Below are positions 57,425 to 64,000 of a stretch of DNA of 64,000 nucleotides, piece by piece. A program made the translations under genes and the position numbers. The stretch is from positions 1 through 64,000 of the forward strand of contig CAMCMB010000019.1 in assembly GCA_945875845.1 (NCBI GenBank). The letters run 5' to 3'. The notes under the pieces are model-generated. The model saw nothing but the letters and a program-made list of their open reading frames with translations, had not been told where the DNA came from and searched no databases. Source of the DNA: Pirellula staleyi DSM 6068 (GTDB lineage Bacteria > Planctomycetota > Planctomycetia > Pirellulales > Pirellulaceae). Position 1 is the stretch's first letter. Each line of letters begins with the position of its first letter.

Positions 57425-58336
57425 CTATCCCATACATTTTTCGAGCAGTTTTTTCGTCGCCATGATTCCTTCGTCTGGACTCAATCGATTGCCTTCGTAT
57501 TCGATGCCAACCCAGCTATGGTATCCGGCATCCAAAACGATCTTCATCATTTTCGGGAAGTCGATCTTGGTCTCGTTCCCATTCTCATCAAAGTCATAGC
57601 TTTTGGCACTGACGGCCTTGGCGTGAGGCATCAGTTCGGTTACCCCTTGATAGCGATCATACTCATAGAAATTTCCAAAATCTGGAAGGGTTCCGCAATT
57701 GGCAACATTCGCTAAGCGAATGGTTTCGGCGAGCCATTTGCCATTGGAACTAAGTCCACCGTGGTTCTCAACAATCACTCCGATATCGAGCGGTTTGGCG
57801 TATTCGGCCAATCGACGCAATCCATCCGCTGCGAGCTTTTTGCCTTCTTCGTAGTCGCCATCCTTCTCGGTCTGGGCGTTCACGCGTATGGAATGGCAAC
57901 CGAGAAACTTGGCCGCTTGTACCCATTTGTAATGGTTTTCGACTGCCTGCGTTCGCTTTCCCTCATCCTTGTCGCCCAATGCACCTTCCCCGTCGATCAT
58001 GATCAACACATTCGTGACGCCGAGATCATTCGTGCGCTTCTTCATTTCGGCTAAATACTTTTCGTCTTTTGCCTTGTCCTTGAAGAACTGGTTAACATAC
58101 TCGACGGCTTCAATGCCAAACTTTTCCTTCGCAATTTTTGCAAAATCGAGATTGTCTATTTCTTTTTTGAACAGCGGTTTGTTCAGCGACCACTGCGCTA
58201 AAGAAATCTTGAAGGGCTTCGCTTTTTCGGTTTGGGCGAAGGAATTTGCACCGCTTACTGACATCGCAGCAACTGCAGTTGCTGCGGTGGCCGTAGATGT
58301 CGACAAAAAACGGCGGCGAGAAAGTTGGTTTAGCAT
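57425..58336 (-). CDS. Tat-exported sugar isomerase-like TIM-barrel protein
   Basis: A 303-residue protein. The Tat signal [15 protein letters not shown] precedes a xylose-isomerase/AP-endonuclease-like barrel with [29 protein letters not shown], Glu in [10 protein letters not shown], Asp in TLPDFGNF and Glu in WVGIEYEG as likely metal ligands. Substrate unknown; extracellular sugar conversion is plausible. ATG 58336 gives the clean signal; the upstream extension is out of character. A regulator gene follows at 4 bp. Confidence 0.86.
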   Translation of the reverse strand: MLNQLSRRRFLSTSTATAATAVAAMSVSGANSFAQTEKAKPFKISLAQWSLNKPLFKKEIDNLDFAKIAKEKFGIEAVEYVNQFFKDKAKDEKYLAEMKKRTNDLGVTNVLIMIDGEGALGDKDEGKRTQAVENHYKWVQAAKFLGCHSIRVNAQTEKDGDYEEGKKLAADGLRRLAEYAKPLDIGVIVENHGGLSSNGKWLAETIRLANVANCGTLPDFGNFYEYDRYQGVTELMPHAKAVSAKSYDFDENGNETKIDFPKMMKIVLDAGYHSWVGIEYEGNRLSPDEGIMATKKLLEKCMG

Positions 58337-58643
58337 AGTGAGGGAAGGAATTCTGATGGGATCGGTTGCGGAAGTCTTGGAAAGCGCCGGTCGGACTAAG
58401 TGTCTTGATTGTATTTTGCCAAGTGTTGGTGAGCAAGCAACCAAATTGCAACTTACTTGTCAAAGAAAGGGCACGCCATCGGGGCGCCGTCAAATCCTTC
58501 GAAAAACTCTGCCAATTCATCCATTTCACCATTGCGGATGTATCGGGTACAATAGGGCACCGTCCATGTCCGGATTTTCCATCAGAAAGCTGGCATCCTG
58601 ACTCGTCCCGGTAAGCCCCCCACCTTCAAACAAGGCACGACAA

Positions 58644-60302
58644 ATGCGATTGGCTGCAAAGCGATTCTTTCTATTACAAGTTCTTTCACTATGCTGCGTC
58701 GGGTCTTCCACGTCCATGGCGGACGATTATGATCCAACCGCGGTTGCTCAAGCAGCGATTGCGAAACTCAAAGTAGGTGCGAAAGACTGGCCTCAATGGG
58801 GTGGATCCCCCGAACGGAACAACGTCCCCAAGACTGGTCCGCTTCCAACCAAATTCGAGGTGAAAACGGGTCAAAATATCCGATGGTCGATGCCTCTCGG
58901 CTCAGAAACCTACGGAAATCCCGTCGTTGCAAACAACAAGGTTTACGTGGGCACGAATAATGGCAGTGGCTACATCAAGCGTTATCCAGCCACCGTGGAT
59001 CTCGGTGTCCTTGTTTGCTTTGATGAAAAGGATGGAAAGTTTCTATGGCAGCATAGCAGCGAAAAGCTTCCCACCGGCCGGGTTCATGATTGGCCCAATC
59101 AAGGAATTTGCTGCGCACCGTTGATCGATGGGGATCGATTGTGGTACGTCACCAGTCGTGGCGAAGTCGTTTGCCTCGATACGGAAGGCTTTCTGGATGG
59201 TGAAAATGACGGATTTAACAAAGAACCCAATGAAAACAAAGACGAAGCGGACGTAGTTTGGAAATTGGACATGATGTCTCAATTAGGCGTTTCTCAGCAC
59301 AACATGTGTAGCTGTTCGGTCACTTGCGTGGGCGACCTGCTGTTTGTCAATACGTCCAACGGTGTCGATGACGGTCACTTGACGGTCCCCGAAGAAAAAG
59401 CTCCCAGTTTCATTTGCATGAGCAGGCTAACCGGCTCTGTGCTGTGGACAGACAACACTCCGGGCGCCAACATTTTGCATGGACAATGGTCCTCGCCTGC
59501 ATCGGCCGTACTCGGCGGACAAGATCAGGTCATCTTCGGCGGCGGAGATGGATGGCTGTACAGCTTCGATCCGGCAGGTGAAAACGGCAAAGCCAAAATG
59601 CTTTGGAAATTTGACGCTAATCCCAAAGACTCGATCTACAAGCTGAACGGTGCTACTCGCAATCACATTATCGCCACACCGGTCATTTACGACGGTTTGG
59701 TTTACGTCGCTGTCGGTGAAGATCCTGAACACGGTGAAGGGGGCGGGCATCTTTGGTGCATCGATCCAACCAAACGCGGCGACGTCAGCCCAACCCTCGT
59801 TTACAACTCAAAAGACATGAGCAAAACAATTGCCCCCAAACGCAAGCAAGCGTTGGTGGCTGCCGACGGGGATGTCGAACGCGACAATCAAAACTCAGCC
59901 GTTGTGTGGCATTACGTTGGAAGTGACTTGAAAGAGTTCGAAACAACGATGCATCGAACGTGCGGTACGGTCACGATCAAGGACAATCTGCTGTTTATCG
60001 CTGACTTTAGTGGAATGCTCCACTGCTTGAACGCCAAAACAGGCGAAGCTCATTGGACTCACGACATGTTGGCTGCCTCCTGGGCATCCCCTCTCGTTGC
60101 GGACGGAAAGGTTTACATTGGCGACGAAGATGGAGATATCTTGATCTTCGAACTTTCCGCAACCAAGAAGCGTATCGCTGAGATCAATCTGGGGTCGGCG
60201 CTTTACACGACCCCTATTGCAGCCAATGAAACGATCTACATAGCGAACCGCAACCGCATCTTTGCGATTCAGGAAGGGACGAAGAGCGAGCCCGTTAAGT
60301 AA
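58644..60302 (+). CDS. Exported PQQ-type beta-propeller protein
   Basis: A 552-residue protein with signal peptide (FFLLQVLSLCCVGSSTSMA) and repeated propeller blades of the PQQ/BamB type: WPQWGGSPERNNV opens, then VYVGTNNG, LVCFDEKDGKFLWQ, VVCLDTEG, LHCLNAKTGEAHWTHD and VYIGDEDGDILIFEL. No dehydrogenase active-site residues were recognised, so a binding or scaffold role is as likely as an enzyme. It is preceded by nothing operon-like and followed by repeats. Confidence 0.88.
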   Translation: MRLAAKRFFLLQVLSLCCVGSSTSMADDYDPTAVAQAAIAKLKVGAKDWPQWGGSPERNNVPKTGPLPTKFEVKTGQNIRWSMPLGSETYGNPVVANNKVYVGTNNGSGYIKRYPATVDLGVLVCFDEKDGKFLWQHSSEKLPTGRVHDWPNQGICCAPLIDGDRLWYVTSRGEVVCLDTEGFLDGENDGFNKEPNENKDEADVVWKLDMMSQLGVSQHNMCSCSVTCVGDLLFVNTSNGVDDGHLTVPEEKAPSFICMSRLTGSVLWTDNTPGANILHGQWSSPASAVLGGQDQVIFGGGDGWLYSFDPAGENGKAKMLWKFDANPKDSIYKLNGATRNHIIATPVIYDGLVYVAVGEDPEHGEGGGHLWCIDPTKRGDVSPTLVYNSKDMSKTIAPKRKQALVAADGDVERDNQNSAVVWHYVGSDLKEFETTMHRTCGTVTIKDNLLFIADFSGMLHCLNAKTGEAHWTHDMLAASWASPLVADGKVYIGDEDGDILIFELSATKKRIAEINLGSALYTTPIAANETIYIANRNRIFAIQEGTKSEPVK

Positions 60303-60732
60303 GGACTAGGCTTTGCATAACCCCATTCTATGCTCGTTCGGGTGGAGGCTCCTGCAGAACCGTTGCGTACCAAGCTCGGCAGGAGCCTCGCTCCGCCCCT
60401 GTAAACATGTTTTCCTCGACTTTGCCCAAACCATTCCTTGCTTGGGAGGGTGAGGCTCCTGCAGAACCGTTGCGTACCAAGCTCGGCAGGAGCCTCGCTC
60501 CGCCCCTGTAAACATGTTTTCCTCGACTTTGCCCAAACCATTCCTTGCTTGGGAGGGTGAGGCTCCTGCCGAACCATTGTGTATTAAGCTCGGCAGGAGC
60601 CTCGCTCCGCCCATTGATTTCCGATGGTTCGACATGGGAAAGATGTTTAGAGGGGTGGGCCTCGCGCTCCCAAAGGAATTCCGAAGGGAAAGCCTGGCGG
60701 CCCCACTGTCTCCCCAAGTACCGCAAGCAAGC
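60303..60732. other. Repeat array between propeller and M41-like genes
   Basis: It is dominated by the 107-bp family 1 array (60345-60612) and its right flank (gatgtttagaggggtgg near 60640). Long open frames here are products of stop-free repeats and are not genes. Confidence 0.7.
60345..60612. repeat. Palindrome family 1, 107-bp tandem array
   Basis: Three hairpins start at 60345, 60452 and 60559, exactly 107 bp apart. Each unit joins arms gaggctcctgc and gcaggagcctc with a constant linker (ttttcctcgactttgccca...). The first two share a Cys-less variant (gcagaaccgt), the third has the form found at 29.9 kb. Confidence 0.93.
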
Positions 60733-61215
60733 ATGAATCGCCTCAACGAAGAAGAAGAAGAACAGCTTCGAACAGCCTATCACGAGGCTGGACATTGCGT
60801 GATGGCGATTCTTTGTGGCGCGAAAGCATCGATTGCCTCGATCACCTCCGAACAAGAGTATCTCCATGGCCAAGTCGAAATCCATTGGCCATCTCGCAGT
60901 TCTGTTGCCGATCAGTTAGCAACTGTTTTGGCCGGCCCCGTTGCCGAAATGATTTATCGATCGGAACCCCTCCATCCAGGCCTTGTGCCGGAATGGTCCG
61001 AAGACTGGAAGCAAGCTTGGGCGCTCGCTCGTCCGAAGTCTGGAAGCGATGGTCGGTGCATGGCGATGCTCGAGCAGTTGGTGGCCAAGCTCTATCAGAC
61101 ACTTTCGCAAGATCGCTATTGGGCCGCAGTTGCAGCCGTTCAAGATTTGCTCATAGCCCATAACGAAATCGATCACGACCAGATCGAATACGAAGTGAAA
61201 GCATTGCTAGATTAG
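60733..61215 (+). CDS. Stand-alone M41 (FtsH-peptidase-like) zinc protein
   Basis: A 160-residue soluble protein that resembles only the peptidase domain of FtsH. The zinc motif is AYHEAGHCVMA (His17, Glu18, His21), and WSEDWKQAWALAR (Asp91) matches the region of the third ligand in FtsH. LAGPVAEMIY matches the helix after the active site. There is no AAA+ domain or membrane helix. It may be a protease, or a decayed domain reused for binding. The upstream frame runs through repeats, so ATG 60733 is taken. It converges with dnaA. Confidence 0.75.
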   Translation: MNRLNEEEEEQLRTAYHEAGHCVMAILCGAKASIASITSEQEYLHGQVEIHWPSRSSVADQLATVLAGPVAEMIYRSEPLHPGLVPEWSEDWKQAWALARPKSGSDGRCMAMLEQLVAKLYQTLSQDRYWAAVAAVQDLLIAHNEIDHDQIEYEVKALLD

Positions 61216-61256
61216 CCGGCTCGGGCTCAACTGACCAGAGATTAGCCGACCAGAGA

Positions 61257-62831
61257 TTAGCCGACCTGCAAGGTTGCCTCAAGATTTTTGAGGATCTCTC
61301 GTACGCCGATCTGGCCTCGACCACATCCGATCAGCCCATCCGATTCAATCCATTGCTCAACTTTTTTCTGAGCCGAGATCACGGTGGAATGCTGGCGATT
61401 GCCGAAGTATTCGCCGATTTCCGAGAGTGCGGTGCGAGTGTATTTGCGAGCCAAGAACATCGCGAGCATCCTGGGTTGACTAATGCTCTGACACTTGCTT
61501 TTGGCTCTAAGCATCTTTTCTTCGAGACCAAACGCTTCGCAAACTACTTTTTCAATATCATTCATTCGAACAACGGGTTGGCATGCTCGAATCAAATCCA
61601 AAGTGCATCGAACCGCTTCGTCCTCCGTCAAAGCTCGGCCGAGTACACGTTGTTGGGCTCCAAGTCGGTGTGCTACACCTTGCAAAACTCTCGCATCTCC
61701 ACTGCAATTTTGAGATAAATGGTTGAGTGTTGAGTCTGCCAAGTCGATGTTTAGCTTCTTGCAAATTTGTTTCAAAACTTTCCCTCGCGTTATCGCATCG
61801 AGGGGATCGATTGCGCAAGCCATGCCACCTGACAGCCGTGCATACAGATCGGCCCCGAGTCCCGACAACTCGTTTAGGCCGCGGTCTGCGACCAAAATGA
61901 CTTGTCGCTTTTCACGCAGCAACATATCGATGGAATTGCGAAGCTCAGCGAGAGTACCTGCTTTACCAAGAAAGAATTGAATGTCGTCGATGACGATTCC
62001 TTCGACATCGCGATACTTGCTGCGAAAATTTGCGAAACCACCACCCCGGGCGCTTTCCGTATACTCGATCGTAAATTGCTCGGCAGTGAGTATTAGGACG
62101 CGGCGCATGCGGTGCATCATGCGCATCTTGTGTGCCAGCCCGATAGCAAGGTGCGATTTACCTGTGCCACTTGGTCCATGAATGAGCAACGGATTGATTT
62201 GACCGGGCTGCTCTAACACCATTTGGCCAGCCGTAAACGCTAACCTATTGTGATCGCCGGCGACATACTCATCCCATCGCTTTTCGTTCTCGCGGCGAAT
62301 CTCAAACAGGCGGTCGACGTGGTGTTCCGAAGAGGTGACCGTTGACCCGTGATGCTCCTCACCGCGATGAGGCGTTCCGCCACGAACCACTCTTAGTTGG
62401 GATTTCGCCTCGGGCTTGACAGGGTCCCGCTGCCGAACATCGAGCCTGTCCGGTTCGGTTCGCGATACAATCGGCGGAATAGTCAGAGTCGAGGCTAACA
62501 CGGATGAGTTGGGTGCGATTCTAGGTTGAAGACGATCGTCTGTGGAGGTTGATTCCGACGAAGAAGCAACTGAGATTTGGAATCCGAAACCGCTGCCAGC
62601 CGTTTCTAGAATTGCAGCCTGAAGATCGTCTCGAAACATCTTGGAGATGATATCGGCAACGAACGAGCTCGCAACCTCGATCCTGATTACATTATGCCCG
62701 ATTTGCGTCCACTTGACACCACCACCAAACCAAAGATCCATCCTATCTTGGCCAATCCTTTGGCGAAGCCTGCCTTCGACCGAATGCGCGACCGAATCTT
62801 CGAACATAGCAACTTCGTGCGCTATTTTCAT
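61257..62831 (-). CDS. dnaA: Chromosomal replication initiator DnaA
   Basis: A 524-residue initiator that binds DnaA boxes and opens the origin. Domain I is short (about 1-90). Domain II is a long, polar, low-complexity linker (about 90-170). Domain III is AAA+ with GPSGTGKSHL (219-228) and GIVIDDIQFF, and the arginine-rich sensor region. Domain IV ends with ALSEIGEYFGNRQHSTVISA, where Gln480 replaces the usual Asp of GRDHTTV. ATG 62831 sits behind AGGAG, so the full N-terminus is used. dnaN and gyr genes are not adjacent. Confidence 0.93.
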   Translation of the reverse strand: MKIAHEVAMFEDSVAHSVEGRLRQRIGQDRMDLWFGGGVKWTQIGHNVIRIEVASSFVADIISKMFRDDLQAAILETAGSGFGFQISVASSSESTSTDDRLQPRIAPNSSVLASTLTIPPIVSRTEPDRLDVRQRDPVKPEAKSQLRVVRGGTPHRGEEHHGSTVTSSEHHVDRLFEIRRENEKRWDEYVAGDHNRLAFTAGQMVLEQPGQINPLLIHGPSGTGKSHLAIGLAHKMRMMHRMRRVLILTAEQFTIEYTESARGGGFANFRSKYRDVEGIVIDDIQFFLGKAGTLAELRNSIDMLLREKRQVILVADRGLNELSGLGADLYARLSGGMACAIDPLDAITRGKVLKQICKKLNIDLADSTLNHLSQNCSGDARVLQGVAHRLGAQQRVLGRALTEDEAVRCTLDLIRACQPVVRMNDIEKVVCEAFGLEEKMLRAKSKCQSISQPRMLAMFLARKYTRTALSEIGEYFGNRQHSTVISAQKKVEQWIESDGLIGCGRGQIGVREILKNLEATLQVG

Positions 62832-63441
62832 CGCAAACTCCTAAACCATGCGAGTCCGCAGATGAAATCATTCATCCGCAGTATCCTTTTCAAACAGGAA
62901 CCATCCTGCCTGACGTAAAATTCATGGGCTTGTCGTACCGCATTAAAGATCGTTTAAGCTGGCTTTCTGCCCGCAGAAGACGACCCTCGCTCCCAGTACC
63001 CATTGAACTTGACGAGGCCGATTTTAAGAATGCTAGCTCTCAAGTCAAACTCGATTCCGGTTTCTTGACTTAAGAAATTCTTTCCCGATGATGAAGATCC
63101 GGTTAAAGACAGGGCGAAACCGTCCCGCAAGAGGTTTAGCCAAAATCGAAAGCGTTGAAAGAGCGTTGTGGAAAACCTGTCGAAGCCGAAAGCGGATCGC
63201 TCGATGATCGTTCGATGATTGTTGGTGGCGGGAAGGGTGCGTCGGGCTACGATTTGATTATCGTCGCCTTTCGCTCCAGGCTGTGAAAAAATGCTCGGGT
63301 CACCACCGGAGGGCTCGCGCCCTGCCGCTATCATTTGCTAGCGGAACGGCGCGAGTTGTCCGGTGAGTCAATCAGAATCAATTCACAGCCTGTCCGCGAG
63401 AACCACGACGCGGAGCGTCGTGCAACTTAGGGCGGTCGTGG
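62832..63441. other. Region between dnaA and the DUF4912 gene
   Basis: It holds the family 2 inverted pair (63304-63366), the word attcacagcctgtccgcgag shared with other repeat flanks, and a family 3 hairpin near 63408. The open frame at 62954-63334 has no recognisable features. I see no cluster of TTATCCACA-like boxes. Confidence 0.55.
63304..63366. repeat. Inverted pair of repeat family 2 (degenerate)
   Basis: Two arms, accggagggctcgcgccctg... and ...gcggaacggcgcgagttgtc, face each other across a short spacer as at 19.4 kb, with more differences between arms. Confidence 0.75.
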
Positions 63442-64000
63442 CTACAAATCGTCCGAGTCGAGCGACAGCGGTTCCATTACTTTTGTATTGCGTTCGACTG
63501 CAATGACGACGGTTTGTTCGTCGACTCCATCGCGACTTTTGGCAGTCGCAGGTAGCACTTGTCGTCGGTCGGGTAGGGGCATACGAATGGAGAACGTCCC
63601 GTCTGTTCTTACTTTCACGGGCTCGGTGCCGACGGAAACGTGGGCCTCGGGATGGGTTGATCCAAAAACGACCAGTTCGGCGTCTACGTCGAAATGGAAG
63701 TGTTTATGCCGTTTGAGCGAGCCCTCGGCGCCGCTTCCAAACTGCGATAAAACGTCGGCGTCCATTGTGCGTTTCAGTCGCTCCTCGAACACTTCGGTCA
63801 AATCACCGGTTTGAGTATCGTCGCCATATCCACCACTCATCGAATAGATGTGCTCCGCGTCGGTTGCAATGTCCGCCCAATGATCATCCGAAGCTTCTTT
63901 TCCTCCGGGCACGGGCGTGGTAACGGTGTTGCTTCGCGCGAGTTCGTAGAACCGGTTGTTGGCAGTCAAATAGCCCATGAGCATCCGAAACCGGCTAGGC
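63442..64000 (-). CDS. DUF4912 protein, C-terminal part (cut by window edge)
   Basis: About 185 C-terminal residues of a protein that starts beyond the right edge. YLTANNRFYELARSNTVTTP and the closing part with ELVVFGSTHPEAHVSVG, PVKVRTDGTFSIRMPLPDRR match the C-terminal domain of DUF4912 proteins. The MLM at 63984 is internal. The N-terminal DUF4912 domain cannot be seen. Function is unknown; the end is an acidic SDDL. Confidence 0.8.
   Translation of the reverse strand, partial: PSRFRMLMGYLTANNRFYELARSNTVTTPVPGGKEASDDHWADIATDAEHIYSMSGGYGDDTQTGDLTEVFEERLKRTMDADVLSQFGSGAEGSLKRHKHFHFDVDAELVVFGSTHPEAHVSVGTEPVKVRTDGTFSIRMPLPDRRQVLPATAKSRDGVDEQTVVIAVERNTKVMEPLSLDSDDL

Noticed and set aside
60306-60885. 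Long minus-strand frames with repeated AGAS / GRSEAPAEL peptides
   Set aside because: They are by-products of stop-free palindromic repeats and run antisense over the start of the M41-like gene.
62954-63334. A 126-residue minus-strand open frame beside dnaA
   Set aside because: Its N-terminal part is translated from the family 2 repeat, and the rest has no signal, domain or start site.

Overview
The window looks like chromosomal DNA of a planctomycete, most likely a member of the Pirellulales (Rhodopirellula/Rubripirellula-like). The case rests on families concentrated in that group: a cytochrome-type DUF1549/DUF1553 protein paired with a DUF1501 protein, a prepilin-like DUF1559 protein behind a small lipoprotein, a PVC-type membrane-bound dehydrogenase with a C-terminal c-heme site, a sulfatase, Tat-exported Gfo/Idh/MocA and TIM-barrel proteins, and moderate GC. 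No rRNA, CRISPR array or prophage is seen. One tRNA (Gln, anticodon TTG) lies at 41.8 kb. Assignments come from reading motifs in the translations; no database search was possible.

Layout. 0-2.5 kb: ribF, translationally coupled to a PAP2 phosphatase. 2.9-9.5 kb: DUF1549/1553-DUF1501 pair and an exported oxidoreductase. 9.5-19 kb: DinB-like protein, xseB, an exported esterase-like protein next to glgB, an RNase HI-like protein that has lost active-site residues, truD, a small membrane protein and a YheT-type hydrolase. 19.6-23.7 kb: MscS channel, lipoprotein + DUF1559 pair, DevC-like permease. 23.9-25.6 kb: remains of at least three insertion sequences. 25.9-32 kb: a duplicated Cys-rich secreted protein, UDP-glucuronate decarboxylase overlapping folP, UspA, sulfatase. 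32-38.4 kb: an anti-sigma-like membrane protein and an sppA - histidine kinase - NtrC-like regulator operon. 38.8-47 kb: cmk-plsC, DUF1015, tRNA-Gln, an HtrA protease, a TIM-barrel isomerase, a Gly-rich Spy-like protein. 46-56.3 kb: dipeptidase coupled to the PVC dehydrogenase, two sister VWA proteins, an ABC-2/CPBP fusion permease with its ATPase. 56.8-64 kb: RegA-like regulator, exported TIM-barrel protein, PQQ-type beta-propeller, stand-alone FtsH-peptidase-like protein, dnaA and the C-terminal part of a DUF4912 protein.

The most distinctive feature is the intergenic DNA. Several families of palindromic repeats fill nearly every large gap. One is a 116-bp core with 14-bp terminal inverted repeats and an internal palindrome, present in six copies plus one fragment. 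Its outer flanks are repeated too, and in one copy the core is flipped relative to those flanks. In two other copies the core sits at the tip of unrelated palindromes. This behaviour suggests a small mobilised or invertible hairpin element and is the strongest lead for something undescribed. Other leads are the degenerate RNase HI-like protein, an NtrC-type regulator without a recognisable GAFTGA loop, a minimal M41-type zinc protein and the 10-cysteine duplicated secreted protein.
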